Positions 1-14,230 are shown, numbered from the stretch's first letter. The stretch: 64,000 bases of DNA from Lethocerus indicus (GCA_019843655.1 JACDQD010000009.1:5599431-5663430); one strand, 5' to 3'. Made by a program: numbers and translations. The notes: generated from the sequence alone by a model not told the origin.

Positions 1-670
1 ATTTTACTGGTGTGTTTGTTCAACATACAACGGGAATTCCACCAGCTGTGAAATCGTCGATTCAATGACGTTTTGGACCGCGGCGCGGCCTCACGGTACA
101 TCATCACGAATGTACGGTACAAATAAATTGAAACGACTTCAAAGTTTGAATTATTATTATTCAATTATATTCTTACGCCGATTGTAAGACGTTAATTTGA
201 GGAAAAGATAAAATTTCAAACGTTCCGCCTAACTGTTCAATACTAATCAAGGAAAGGCTTTCATGACTGCTGAATATATATTTTACACACGTAAGTTACT
301 TAATTGCTATTATTATTAATATTTTAAACATTAAAAAAAATGCCTGCAAGTGTTTGATGTTCTACGCGTTCATTATGAATGAAATTAATATAGTAATTAT
401 TAATAAAAACACACGTTGCACTAAATCTGTCACCAGTTTAATCGCTTTAAATAACAAATTTACCTTTAGCATTCAAACAGTTTCAGTAATAACCATCGGG
501 GCTTCGCGCAATAATAGACCAAATTTTGCAATGCGCCAGTGGAATCAATACTAAAAATTATGAATCTTCATAAATATAAATAAGTAAATACTACAATTAT
601 ATGTAATACTTAAAGGCTTTAAATTTTTAATTAATTGCTTAACGGGATTTAATAAAGGATTGCTACTTAC
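1..670. other. Left edge, no gene seen
   Basis: AT-rich sequence with scattered CpG. No open frame here resembles a known protein, and no RNA gene or repeat was recognised. It could be intron of the gene suggested by the candidate exon at 671-717. Confidence 0.4.
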
Positions 671-717
671 GCATATGTGTCGTCAGCAGTGTTCCAGCCA
701 CAAGACACGTTGGTGAC
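671..717 (-). other. Possible 47-nt internal exon of an unknown gene
   Basis: On the minus strand a strong acceptor (long T run then CACAG) is followed 47 nt later by a perfect donor, GTAAGT. Two of the three frames are open; one reads VTNVSCGWNTADDTY. That peptide faintly recalls RCC1-type repeats (xxVSCGWxH), but this is too short for a family call. A match of both splice signals at this spacing can happen by chance in 64 kb, so this is only a candidate. If real, it belongs to a minus-strand gene whose other exons I did not find. Confidence 0.28.
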
Positions 718-2450
718 CTGTGAAAAAAAATGCTTTATTAAAAAAAAACAATAATTGATTTTGAAATTCTTATATACTGACGAAATTCGCAGAAAACATT
801 TTGTCTGTACTACAAATATTAAAGATTAGTCACTGCGCACCTGTTACCCTCAATGAGTTCCATAACGACGAAGAGAAATAGGCAGGAAAGAAAAATGAAC
901 GGGGCTGAGTTTGTGATGACCGCCATCATCAAAACTCTGGGCATTTTCTGTACATACCAAATAAACTTATAGTTCGAAGAATTATGTCCATTGTTACTAG
1001 TAGTAAATGAATCAGGAAAAATTCCAGTATTTAAAAGACATTTTTCAAAAGTATTTGAAATTAAATATAGTAAAATAAAATTGCTGAACTGTACAGGAAC
1101 CAAACAAAAACAACTTTGAACATATCTTAAACACCACTTAAGCCTGTTGAAATTTTTTAACATTGAGGTTTGAGCGTCATTCCATCGTTATGACAGTATT
1201 AAGGTAAGCATGTGAGCTGCCGGTACACAGATTCTGCAGTTTGTTTCAGAGCTAATACTATGTCCCACCGGCAACTTGCATACCTAAGTACCTCTCTCGT
1301 GTACTACGCTGTACCGACTCCTCGTGGACAGAAAACAGGTATCTTACAAATATTTAAATTCCTACTGTCTGATAGACTTACATTTTTATACCCGATGACG
1401 AATAATACTTCCCAGAGTATAAGGCTCGTAACATAGCCAGCAAGCAGGAATCCATCTTTAAGGGGGGAAAATACTGTTAAATTGGATTAAATGTAATTTA
1501 GAATACTATTGATTTTTAAATTTTCTGAGCTTATTTTCATGATATTTACTATTCGATGGTCTTGCCGATTCCGAGCAACAAGGTACAATAGAAATTCTTT
1601 AGTCCATAAACCCTATAGATTAATGAAAACCTAAACGAAAATCAGGTTGTTCGTAAACTTAACTTCTCAAACAATTAATTGCTTCTAAAATGTAGCTATA
1701 ATTTAAATACAGAGAAAGTGCATATACAAAGGGAAAGAACAACATACCCGTTTTGTTGGATCCGGTAGTAAATTCATTCAAATGCCAAATCCAGTGGCAT
1801 AAAACAATAGTAATACCCTGTTTGAAAAATTGAAAACATTCCGCAAGTCAATTAGTCAGTTTTAATAACGCCTAAAGTTACGTTTTAATTACATCTATTA
1901 ATATTTCAACTGACTTACCACACCCAAAAATGAGGTAATGATTACGTACAGATAGTATTTTTCAAAACACAACCTATCTAAAAACATGTCTATGCAATTT
2001 CAAGATTATAACCTTATTAACATTTGCTCCGTTCGCTCGCCGATGAACATATGTTTGGCGTGCAGCGAAATAAACAACCGGGTAGTTATTTTTAATAATA
2101 ACCAGTTCAGGAAAACAAATACCGCGAATTACTCGATCCGGATTTGTATGAAACAATTTATTGTTAACAATTTGCATACGGGCACGCCATTTCACAGCGT
2201 TTCGCCACTCGGCGAATTTTCAGTGTAATCTCCGCCGTTCCGATTCTCTTCCGGGTCCGGTTAATCTATTTGTATTTGGAATAATCCTCTTTCCGTCGAA
2301 TCCCTTATATCACGTTTCTGCTTTCCCACGGGTATTTAGAGCCGGACAACCTACAGCGATACTCGAATTTTACACTTTCGAAACAGAGTTCGCTCGTTGT
2401 GTACGAATAGAGGCAACGATAGAAACGGGAAATAAAAACATTATATGAAA
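718..2450. other. Intergenic or intronic, no gene seen
   Basis: Moderately AT-rich, CpG-containing DNA with many stop codons in all frames. The longest open frames, on either strand, have no recognisable domain and no good start context. Confidence 0.4.
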
Positions 2451-5400
2451 AAAATAGTACTAATTTCCTAATTGGTACTTATGCTTTATAGAAGGGGGGG
2501 GGGATCAGGAATAGGGATCAAAACTAGATGTGGAAGTGGCGGAACCAGCTGAGAGTTATTTTTTTGATAAAGTTACTCTCTAACTGCCCGAAACCGGCGC
2601 TGTTTGCACGTGCGAAAAGAATGATTAGCGCGGGAACGGGAGACTAAAAATCGTTAATACTTGAACCGCCCTCGAGCGATATTTAAATTTCGTGCACCGC
2701 CAGAAGTACTTTGGAACGTCCCCGACTTCTAAACCTGGGCAGGCTCCGTGGGAACCGGAGCCAACCTCCGTCTGCGGGGCTAAATAAAATTCAGCCTTAA
2801 GGAGTGTCGCGCGACTTCCAAATTAGCATAGGGCCCGATAGAGGGCAGGCCCGCTAAGAGTATTTTCCTTTCCTCTTTCTTTACCCTGCTCCTCTCCGGC
2901 CAACTTTAAGCCGATATGCATTCATTAGAATGTTCTTTTTTTTATCCGGGGGGGGGGCCTCGACTCCAAAGAAATTCCCCCTTCCACCGGGAACCTGCTT
3001 TTTCGCCAAAGTACACTTTCTTTTTCACTCTCTCTTTTGCGCTTCGGAAAGTTTAATCTTTCTACCCGGCTGTGTTCTACTCCCTGTGAACATTTTCGCT
3101 ACAGAGGTCTTATCGAACACACCTGCGTGAGACAGTATACAATGTAGATTCAAGAGAGAGATTCGAGAGAATATAATGCTACTGATATCGTTTCAGTTGA
3201 AAGGGTCCGTTATATTTAAACTTTCAATAAAGAATATCAAAAATTAATAGAGATCCCGGAATTATGTAATTAGAAAACTATAATTGCTGCTAAAAAAATT
3301 CACCGGGTCAAACGCGCCTCCGGGGAGCCCTTTTTATTTTATACGAATAAAATCAATATTAGAAATTTGTGTACAGTATATTGAAACAATAATTTGTAAC
3401 ATAGGAATTAAAGACCATGGACACAATGAAGTTATACATTGAGTAGAATTTTGCTCTAAAATATCACGACTTTAATCAGGTTTTTTTTATAAAACAGTTT
3501 TCTTGAAGAGATGGACAACATTTACAATTACAATTGTAACCAATAATCCTTATATAATCAGACTAGATCCGTATATAGTAGTAATTAAGAGGAAGTGAGT
3601 AAATTTTCCGATAGATTCGACAAGGTTCGATTTAAGTAGAAAGCGTTAATTGGTCAAATATATCGGTGGCTTTCTTGTGCGATCAATAGCGAGGCCCCAC
3701 CCCCGGGGCCACCCGTCTCTTCCACGGCCGCCTTTATCCGTCTTTTCTCCTCCTTCCGTCCGACAAAATGGCGGTCCGAGGAAAGGGGGTAAAAATTAGA
3801 TAGAGAGATAGAGAGAAAAAGGTGAAAGCGGGGGGCCGAAAGGGGGCGGCGCTCGCCTCTCCTCCTTGAGGAGGCGGCCGGCGCCGTAAAAACCGGGAAG
3901 GCGGAGACAAAGTGGGACCGGGAGAGCCGGAGACGAAGAAAGACCGATATCGGACGGAGGAGCGCGAGAGAGACGGAAAGAGATGGGCGGAGTCCCGGCT
4001 GAAGCACGCCCTGAAAAACCCCCGACCGACCCCCCCCCCCCCCCACACACAATTTATTTCTCCAGTAAAGGCCCCTGGCCAGAATAATAAAAGCTGAAAG
4101 TCCCGATACTTTCGACGGGTTCGATATTAATTGGGAGACAAATGGTCCGGCGGTATCCTCCTTCCAGGGATAATTGGATTCTCCGAAAACCTCCCTCAAT
4201 TATGGGAAGTTCGAGAATTATTTTTCGAAAATAAGGTTTATTTTGAATCTCAAATTTCGAAAGTTAATGCGAAAGAAGCTGTTAAATTCTTTTCACGAAA
4301 TTTGTCATTTACCTATTCAGGATGGTTAATTGTTAAACCTATACATTCAGCGAGAGTAAAAACCAGAGAAAATATTAAGAAAATGTTATCAAAAATAGGT
4401 CAGAATGATATTGTAGAAGAAAATATGATTAGAGGACATAAATAATTATAAGTTTATAAAATACGTTTTTTAGAGTATCCGTAATTATGATTGTATATTG
4501 TGTAGTTGCAATTTGTTTTTTAATACAACTCAACAATTAAAAATTATTAACGCAAATTCTAATTACTTTATTAAAAAGAGTATTCCTATATGAAATTAAG
4601 AACAGTATTAAGGACTTTTATTGATTTAATAATTACCCCTTTGTTGGAATACAATTGACACAGTGTCAATATATAGTCCAATATGGGGACTATTGTTATT
4701 GATATATGAAGAAACAAAAACCGGGCGGTTTAAGGGGTTAACCGACACAATATGGGTGCGGTGTACGGATGGGGGGTTGGGGAATGGGGCGGCGTCAAGT
4801 GTTGTGTTGCGGGCCGGGTATCAGATGTTGCGGCCGGCGCAATACTCGGCCCGTCACTCAGGAGTACGTCCCGTCTGTCAGCGGCACTTGTTGCCAAGAC
4901 ACGCCCGCTCCACAATCACAACTCGTAATGGAATAAATTAGCCGTCAGTATACAAATAAATATCGGACCAACATTTCATAAGGCAATTTCACGAGTTCAA
5001 TATTCGACGTGGAGTTGGGACAGAGTCCCGAATGTCACTCGTGCGATTTACCTTCTCTATTTCGAGACAAAAAAATTAATTTGGAATACCTCTTATGCGG
5101 TCTATTAGGGTTTCGAATACCGGTAGATCGAACCTGTGATGGCAGACGGAAGATCGAAAAATATCGATGTTACTCGGGAGGTGTACGGAGCGAAAAACCT
5201 ACCAAACAAGACCCTACATTCGGTAGACACCAACATATAGCACTAAACAACGCCCGTCGCAAGTACTGTACGCTGAGGCATTAAAGGTAATGCGTAAAGC
5301 CCCAAAATTTCATCTTTTATAATTGTGCGTAATTTGATTATGCGTATTGTTGTTACCGCTATGCAAGATATCATACACAGTTACGTATAAACTTGATAAA

Positions 5401-6845
5401 ACTGTGCTAAAATTAACACTTATTACAAAATGGGCTGGAGACCAGCCGTACCAGTGATAGTGCGTGAAATTCACTTCGGTTCTGTTAAATTAAATTCAGA
5501 ATTTTATAATCGTCGGTTTTTCGCGTACTAATATACAAGGCGGAATCGCAAGATGGAGGAGGTGGAGGAGGCGTGCGGTGTTTATCCATCGGGATTACAC
5601 AAGCCCGAGGGGGCTCCCCCAATCTCGCTGGCTCCCTCCATCAATACATACATCGATCTCTCTCTCTCTCTTGGCTGTTCTCCTGTTTCGGGCGGCAGAT
5701 ATTTGTTCAGTTCGTTACGGCTGAGCGGGCCCCGCCGGTGGCTCGGTTCGCATCCTGCCGACCGTGAACGCCGCGGTACCGCCCACCCCGCCGCCCCTGT
5801 AAAAATACATCCCGCCTATCTCCATCCCTCTCTCGCCGCTCTTCCAACCCTCCCTTTCTTTTATCCAATAGCCGTCCGGTTAGTTGAACAAAGTCGGCCG
5901 CTCGAACGGAACGGCCTCATCCTGACGATATAATTTCGCGAGTCAGCAAAAGAAAACATCAAACGTGGATAAAGAGAAATAAAAAACGTGGAAACGACCG
6001 TATTATCTATTAAATTAATCATAGTCAAACCTAGTGCAGGGACCAAGCCGACTAATCAATATTTAAACAATTTAATCGAGAATATAATTTCAATACCTTA
6101 AGATATAACACGGTTTATGCGATAAAACAATTTTTTAGAGTGAACACTTCTACTAAATTCGTATACTAATTTATTTAACGATGACGAAGGATTTTGTGTG
6201 CATTGTACAGAAAACCTGGGAACAAATCTAAATTTAGAAGTACACGTTATAAAGTCAAGGATTTATCTACCCAAGAGACCGAATGCTAGTTGTACATCGT
6301 TTCCACCTATAGAACAAGGAGAGTTTCTGTTATTGAAGCGTGATCAATTGAATTATTTATTTTTCTTAATTCTAATCGAATCTTTAAATAAATCTGAGGA
6401 AATTCGGATCTATTAAAACGAGCGCGACTACCGGCATGCGTTATTTTAACGAAGGGATAAATACTTAACCATATTTAAAATTCACAAGGGGAAGGGCATT
6501 TTAAAATTCAAATCAACCCCGTCCGACCGATTTCTTCCGTTTAATTATTATTCAGACACTTCCGGTTCTTCCGCCGGACCCAATTGGGAATCGCCTCGGC
6601 TCCGACCATTATTCCTGGAAACGCTCTTAAAATGTAATCGAATCCCTTCCACTCGAGACTCCCCGGCCAATCCGCGCGTTGAATACCAAGTGTTCCTTCG
6701 GTTCGCCCCCGTCTTATTAATCTACCTTACCGCAATAATTTGACACCATTTAGTACAGTAAATATTTGTCAATAAGACGTTCATTATTTTAAAATAAGTA
6801 TTAAGTAAATAATAATTGGCTGAATATTTAAAAAATCGAGCTCGC
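2451..6845. other. Alternating GC-rich islands and AT-rich spacers, no gene seen
   Basis: GC-rich, CpG-rich islands lie at about 2600-3120, 3660-4080, 4740-4930 and 5550-5930, separated by AT-rich spacers. They contain G or C homopolymers (G10 near 2493, a long C run ending at 4044). Open frames of 90-180 codons occur in the islands but give P/R/S-rich translations, overlap on both strands and match no family, so I treat them as non-coding. The islands could be regulatory elements or unannotated 5' exons. Confidence 0.4.
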
Positions 6846-6849
6846 AAAT
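6846..6849. repeat. Left 4-bp target-site duplication (AAAT) of the palindromic element
   Basis: AAAT directly precedes the left terminal inverted repeat and is repeated at 7083-7086 directly after the right one. Confidence 0.6.
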
Positions 6850-7082
6850 GTGCCCATAATTATGAAAGTGGTCTAAGTCAATTCAAACTTTAAATACATT
6901 TTCATATGAAATTCACACAAAATTTCATATTCATAGTAAACTTCCATTAATCAAGACTAATAAAATTCTAAATTAAAATGTTGCATAATATAAAAATATT
7001 TGTTAATTTATTAGATAGCAATTCATTAAATATCTCGAAACCAGAAATATATGACTTAGACCACTTTCATAATTATGGGCAC
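6850..7082. mobile_element. MITE-like non-autonomous DNA transposon, 233 bp
   Basis: The ends are perfect 31-bp inverted repeats (6850-6880 and 7052-7082) starting GTGCCCATAATTATG. The ~170-bp interior is AT-rich and has no open frame. The element is flanked by a 4-bp direct repeat, AAAT. Short size, perfect terminal inverted repeats, a target duplication and no coding capacity are the defining features of a MITE. The perfect arms suggest recent movement or constraint on the hairpin. A 4-bp AAAT duplication does not assign it to a superfamily I can name. Confidence 0.78.
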
Positions 7083-7086
7083 AAAT
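7083..7086. repeat. Right 4-bp target-site duplication (AAAT)
   Basis: Copy of the AAAT found immediately left of the element at 6846-6849. Confidence 0.6.
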
Positions 7087-10000
7087 ATTCAGCGATCTTT
7101 ATACAGTTAAGTAATTTCTATCCTTCATAATAAATATTTTAATACTCCCAACGCCTTTCTCAATGTATATATTCCCTAGTCCGACTTTGATTGATTACAA
7201 AATAACAAAGATATTATATTTTACTACGTCTAATTTTGTCTATGGAACAAGAGCTTTGCCGATATGATTTGTCTGTTCGTAATTAATCTACCATAGCAAA
7301 TTCGATTTACTATAATTTTTGAATGTCAGAATTCGGGTTTGTCATCGGCAACAAACATTCGAAGCGAATTCAGACTACGCCAGTATTCTAATACTTCTGA
7401 AAAAATCCCTCGGTATTTCCGCAGACCGGAAGGTATTAAAACTTGATATCCGTAAGGCGGGGGAGGCGTCGGGCTTTGGGGCCCCGAAGGGTTCGGGGTT
7501 GTAGGGAGGCAGTTGGGGATGTTTTAATTACTTGGTCCGGGATCAGAGTGGCAGAGTCAACGAGAGGGACCGAGAAACCGACCCAAGTCTGTGTATATGA
7601 ATATTCAAGAACCGGCGGCGCGGTAGGGGTCGGGGTAGCGGGGGGTGCAGAGGCCTCCTCGGCCAGGCACAACACTAATTATTAGGATCCAGTTAGCGCA
7701 CCCGGCATCGACCCGGAGGACTCCCAACAGAAGAGCTCTGCCGAGAGAGGCTTTATTGGGTTTAAATCCCGCGGGTCTGTTTCCGGCCCCGAGTAATCGA
7801 GTGTTAAACCGGCCCGGTTGAATTTTCTTGTTAGCCCTCCCTCAAGTTGCCAGTTTCCGCCGTTGATATTTAGCATTTAACGTCGATAAAGGGGTTTACC
7901 TTAATACATTTCGACGGCTCAACGAGTTCGTTCCCCGGGTTCAACTGAATAAACCGAAACCGAGTTTCTGAAAACCAGAAACTGTGGAAACGATTCGACG
8001 ACAGAGATTTCGTGTGTTCTTATGTCTATACTACTGACCTATTTTCTACTCGATGTGTCAAAAATCGATGCATTATGTTAATAAATTTATTTTGTCCATA
8101 CAAGAAAGTGAGGGTAGGACTGGTAAGGCACAACTTTTATGTCCCAAAAACGTTTGTTCTTAATAATAATATAAAAATATTGAAACTTTCAGGTGTTCAT
8201 AAATGTTAATGTAAAATTCGAAATTTAAACAAAATGTACGACACAAATTAATTTTGAGGTATCTAAAGGATCTCAGATATTCATTACATGCGCACCACTT
8301 AGGGAGGGGAGAAAGAAATTGCTGCCGTAATTTCCCAGCAAATAATAATTCGATATTTTGCTCTCTTCCCTCGGGCGACGATGTCTTGGTTCGGGGCGAA
8401 AGGAAATCGATGGAAACCCGTGTTTGTTGTTTTTCACGGCTCGGCGGACGGCAACAATTTTATGCCGTGGGAAGAAACAACAGATCCACTCACGTAGCGC
8501 TGAATAAAGAGGGTGAGAGGAGGTGGCGGGGGTGGTTGGAGCTCGACGTGTGATCGTGGTGGTGACGAGAGCGGGGAGGATGGGGGTTGGTTGTTGGGGG
8601 TTCAGTAAACAAACAGTCAGCATAAGAGCTCTGGCGGGAATCAAAAAACAAGGGGGTGAGTAGGGGTGTAGGGGTTTGTGGGGGGTGTGGGGTCGCTGGT
8701 GCTCCGCTACAACCACCCCCAACCCTCAAACCGATACTAATTTGTTGATATGTCCAGGCGAGCGTTCAGTTGGCACAACAGCGACGGCCACCCCTACCCC
8801 GCCGTGCATACGCGCTCCGAGCAGGCCGCAACCCCGATGGTTACACCGACCATCGAACTCTCCACCCCCGCCCCCAATCCTGGAATTCATTCTTCCAGCA
8901 AAAACAAGTGCAAGAAACGTTTCCTGGCCTAGAGTCTTTCACTTTGTACGGCGCCGCATTACGAGGAAATGAGATTCATACGAGTGATTGAAGGAAAATT
9001 GCAAAATTGTACCGAAGAAGATGGCTAGTCGGCAGTTTTTAGTCACAATATAACACGATCGGGAAAATCTTATCTTAACACTCGTCTGGGACTGCTTATT
9101 AGCGGAGTTTACAGGATTATTTCTCGCCAGACGACATACGTTTGTACCTATTGAATGATTAAATTCTGAACCAATTATTGGAAAAAAGCGAGAAGTGATA
9201 TTCGAAACCATCGCCGCCCCCCAAAAAAATTATCCTTACAGCGTGGCTTCTAATAAAATGATTCAAAAGTAGAACTGCTCTTCGACGTTTGAGATGACCC
9301 CGTTGTATTTCATTATTGCACAACATGAGGTAATCTTGTAACATTTAATTGGGATACACAAACTGGCCACCTATGGCCGATATTTCCAAGAAACAAAACC
9401 GTGATAACTCACATCGATATTTGTACTCTTCTTTATGTCACTATGAAATTAATGGCGTACAATATTTTTGCAATAAAGTACCGTTTATGGCACAAAAAAT
9501 ATAGAATATCCACGGGTTGATGGTATTTCTAAACTAGCTAATTTCGTATTTCGTATTCTTGACAGGAATTATAAAATGTGCTCTTTATCAAAGGTAAATT
9601 TCACCTGTTAACAAGATCCCCCAAGTAATACATTGTAATTGGGGTCCCAAAACATTCCTAATTCCAAATGTGAAATTGCAATAAGAAATGGGGGAATATT
9701 AGACAGGTAAATCCCTTTAGCATTTATGGAAAGCGAGATACATAATTCAAGGGTTCCAGTCGAACGGTTGGTTCTCAGAAAAACTTGACATTCAACAGTA
9801 ATAATATGCGTCATCCCCATTTCGAGGGTGGGGACATTCGAACCACAATAACTCTGAATATGGTTGGCGCTCATAACAGTTGTAGCGAGGTGCCGCCATA
9901 ACAGAAATATATGTGTTCGAGCCAAGTATATACCGGTAAGCCACCCTAACGGAAACAGGCCTAGGGAAACCCTACAGAAAACTGTTTAATATATATATAC

Positions 10001-11600
10001 ATAAATAAATATATGTATATATAAAACCTTCATAACCTACAGGCGCAATAAGAAAGAGAACCCGGGACATAACGTCGAGAGAGAGACCCTTTCTCCTAGA
10101 CCGGGGAACATAACAGTATCATAAAGCAGCCCTAGAAGAGCTCCATTGAAAAAAATAAATGACCCACATTGCTCCTGCTTCGGTATAACAAAAGGCATAG
10201 AGAGGCTGGCGAAATATCAGAGTCAGAATCCAAATTCCACGGAGGGAGAAAGAGAACGAATTCGGGAAATTTGGTTTGCATCATGCAAAATTTACTGCCG
10301 TAATTTATTCGCTTCTGTGTTCCGTATAAATATTTTTTCTGGTTCCAAATTTTACAATACTGATATACTCTCCGTATAGTGTGTTTGTAAATAAACTGTG
10401 AAATATAAACGGATTCGTATGATTTCCATAATAGAAGCACAAAATTATTGATTCCAAAATAAACTGCCTCGTAATATTCTTACAACGCATACTGACATAT
10501 ATATAAAAATCACAAAGTACTTTCAAATTAAAATTTCTAATTTAAATATGGGACTGAAAGAATTGTAATGATAATTATGGCCAGAAGAACACGAAAGTGA
10601 ATAAATTATTAACGTTACAAAATTCCCCTGAAGATAAGAACGTAATTTAACAATATGAAAAATGTTTAGATATTTGGATAGATACTTTTAATGAGATATA
10701 GGAGGATGATGAATCCCACCTCAAATTCTTCACAGGACCATGAGCTACGTTTATTTCCAATATTAAATTCTGTGGATCAATTCTGTATAAATATTTCTCA
10801 TCTAAGTAGGGAGGAGAATGCCGATCTAAGATGTTAATGTAGTTAGTTTGGCGAGATATATAATTTGATTGATGTTACAATTATTTTATAATCAGAAAGA
10901 AGCTTGTGTTCGTTAGTCATATACAACTTCAGTAAAGAAATAACAAATTGATTACTATTCGAATGATTGTGAATAATCAAAGGTTTTCTTTTGCTTAATT
11001 AGTCTAGATGAAAACTCAATGTAATGTGTTCGTTTTCACATAATTTTGCAATATTCGGCAGTAAAAACTCTTATTTTACATTAGTTTTATTAAGGTACGA
11101 AATACGGAAGGATCTGGCTTTATTAATTCAGCAACATAAGGCAGAAGCTGGGTTACTCGGTGGAGTTGCTCTCCTGTATTGAGAAGTTTACCGACCGGGA
11201 ATGGGTTTTCTCGTTTAGGGCCCGGCTGGTTTTGACGCAATACGAGTAAAACAAAAAGGATCCTGTGAAGAAATAAGGACGGTGGAAGGCGAGGTTGGAG
11301 GTTGAGGAGGTGGGGGGAAGGATTTCAATCAAGAGAAGCTCATGACTTTATGCAATAGCTACCCCGCCCTCAGAGCCGGGCACAGAGAGAGCTCCACCCC
11401 GTTTCACTTCCACCGGCTTTTATTCCTTCATCCCTTTCTCTCCTCTTTTTCCCTCTTCTCCACCTACTTCCAACAAGACCTCGAAGATTTATAATTTAAG
11501 ATGGATCGAGTGCGTATTTATTTCCAGTTTCACAATATAACCCTTCAGGGCTACCGGCCATGGAAGGGGGGAGTGGCAGGCAGGTTGTATTCCATAATGC
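7087..11600. other. CpG-rich intergenic DNA with GC islands, no gene seen
   Basis: GC-rich islands lie at about 7440-7960, 8250-8960 and 11110-11490. A short AT microsatellite lies near 9990-10020. Open frames of up to about 150 codons in the islands have low-complexity P/T/S/R translations and overlap one another on both strands. No domain, tRNA or transposon was recognised. Confidence 0.4.
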
Positions 11601-14230
11601 ATTTCTCCCTTATTACATCTCCCTGTAGACATTTCTAACGTTCAATCAAATTTCTGGTTTAATTGCCCGATAATGGATAACAGAGTTAATTCATTTAATC
11701 TTATTCTGGCCTCACCTTCCAGATAAGGAATATTTATACAGAATGGATCATCTACAGTCTGAATTCATTTCCAGTTTTATAAAATACACCATCAAGATAA
11801 TACACTACTCTATTGTCTTTTTGAACCATAATTTATTTCCTTACATATTTCTTCTATTCTATAAACATATAACAAAACATATAGACCAACTATAAATGTT
11901 GTTAAATTGTATTGTCTTGTTATATTGCTTCAATATCATTTATTATTACATCTTTTGAATAATTTTTAATAAAATTATTCTTGGTATGATTTATGTTGAA
12001 ATGAATTGTGTTCAATAATGAAAATATAAAAACAAAGACATGATGGAGGAAATAAGTGAGATAAAATAATAATTTTCCACTAATATAAGTCCACACTGTC
12101 AGTGGACAATATTTTATATAAGTACAATTCCATTTCTTTGTTTCTTTATAATTAATATTAAGATATTATTGAATAAGAAAGAAAAAATATATAGATATAT
12201 AGATATTGAAGAAAAAACAAGTTATTACTAAGACCTATTTTTAAGCAACTTAGTACAAAGTTCCATACCAATTGAGCTGAATAAGTATAATTCATCTTTA
12301 CACTAAGATAATGGAATATAATAAAATGTAGATGAATATACATAACTACTATCATTCAATAAGTGTAATAATATGAAAGAATAATTCAGATTAATGCGAT
12401 GAAACTAGACTTTTAATTAAACTAATCTGAGAAAAGATAAATTAAAATATGTCCCCTATCTGCAAGATAGTATCTCATGTCCCCTTCAATAAAGTAGTCA
12501 AATCCCCTTTAATAAAATAATACTATGAAACTGCTAAAGGTAATAATGAAATTGAATGTATTTGGTTTGAGCAATAATGTATATGATGATATACATAAAT
12601 AATAGATAATAGTTAATAGTTTCTATTATTATAATAGATTTTATATTCTATTATTATAATCTATTATATAAAAAATATGTATCTTTTTAAGTTTATTGTA
12701 GTAATTTATTATAGTGATAAAAAAAGTGCATAAAATAGAATATAAGAGTTCATTCATTAAAATTATACCTTATACTGTGGAATAATATTCTCATTTTAAT
12801 AAAATTGTATTTTATTTATTTTTGTAAACATTTCTTCTATGGCATTTGTTAAATGACTACCATATATTAAAATAATATTTAATTCATTCATACTACAGAG
12901 CATAATTTCTGAAACAAGCTATTTTTAAATGTATTATTAATATGCTATTCGTGTATTCCTTTACCATTGAAAGTACTTAAAAATAAAAATCACATTTTAA
13001 ACACTTGATTTAAAGTATTTATTTTTATAATTATTATAATGAATGGGAGCAGATTCTTCATATCCTTCAAAATATAAGTAATTTTTATAAAAGTTAAATT
13101 TTTATTGTCAACTTATGTTTTTCAAATATTCAACTTTTATAATCAAGTATGATGTAAACATTTTTTAAAACTATAATAATTGAAATTAAGAACTCTGATT
13201 TCTACACAAAGAAATATTTGTCTGGACTGTTCAAAAGGAGGGGAGGATGAATTTAACTACAGGGTAAATATCCCTCATCTGAGATAAAGGGCAGATTTCC
13301 ATATCAAGGCAGTTGTCTTGGTGACTAATTGGGCCTGGGAGCTGTGTCTTGGGGGTGCCACTCAGGTGTTCAGCAACCTCTTGGTTACACACACACAAAC
13401 CAATCTGCCCTGGGGGCTTCTTGGAACATCCAGTATTACCCAAACATTGTTAGCTTAGGTGATGACAATGCTTTGCATGAACCGGTGGACCCAATGCATT
13501 AAACTCTCTAATACGGAATGCGACTAATTGAGCTACCTATTTGTCTCTCTGAATTAAACCAGTCACTGTATACTGAAGTGTAACATAACCTCCTGTAAAC
13601 GCTGTCATACAATGGAAAAACTAATATACATTTAACCATCGAAATTGGTCATAATACAATTCCATATTGAGTTCAGAACATAAACCAATATATCTCAATG
13701 ACAAAATTGTTTCTCCTCTTCATAAATAATTTGCTGAAATTAATCACAAAAATTGATTTCTCATTTATGTATAAATAATTTTGTATTATTAGAAAAACAT
13801 AAATGATTTATTTATAATTTAAATAATTATAAGCTATACAGGAATGATTCTAATTTCATTAAAATGTAAATATTATTCCTAGGAATAATTTCCTATTAAT
13901 CTTCAAAATGGGTGTATTGTATATATTGGTTCTTCCATAAACAATTTGATTAATTTTTATTCAACATACTGAGCTAGCATTAATAACCCAGTATCGGAAT
14001 AGTACCAAAAATAATTTTAAAAGTATCTTTTTATTTCATGTTATACATTTTACTGGGGGATAGGATGTTTGCTGCTGTAGTCACCAATGCAAAGAATATT
14101 AAAATCCACTACTATTTCAGTTGTACTCTAATTGTGCAGATTATGAAAATAATAAGAAATAGATAAGCATTGGGAGATTTCGAAAATTATCTATTCTAAA
14201 CATCAAGACCGAGACAGTCTCAGACGTTTG
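11601..14230. other. AT-rich, CpG-poor block, no gene seen
   Basis: This stretch is very AT-rich and almost free of CpG, unlike the DNA on either side. A 15-bp AT motif is repeated with a 25-bp period at 12621 and 12646. A moderately GC-rich, CpG-poor patch lies at 13230-13440. CpG depletion of this kind suggests past germline methylation, for example of a transcribed region or an old transposon, but no exon could be supported. Confidence 0.4.

Noticed and set aside
4131..4445. A 104-codon + strand frame with a fairly natural amino-acid mix
   Set aside because: No ATG at the start, no recognised domain, no splice or promoter context.
5553..5933. A 126-codon frame with a real ATG in a GC island
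   Set aside because: P/L/S/R-rich translation with no family resemblance; an overlapping frame of similar quality exists.
8273..8722. A 149-codon minus-strand frame in a GC island
   Set aside because: Proline- and histidine-rich low-complexity translation with competing frames on both strands.
9608..9925. A 105-codon minus-strand frame and a tRNA B-box-like TTCGAA nearby
   Set aside because: No protein family match; no A box or cloverleaf can be drawn for a tRNA.
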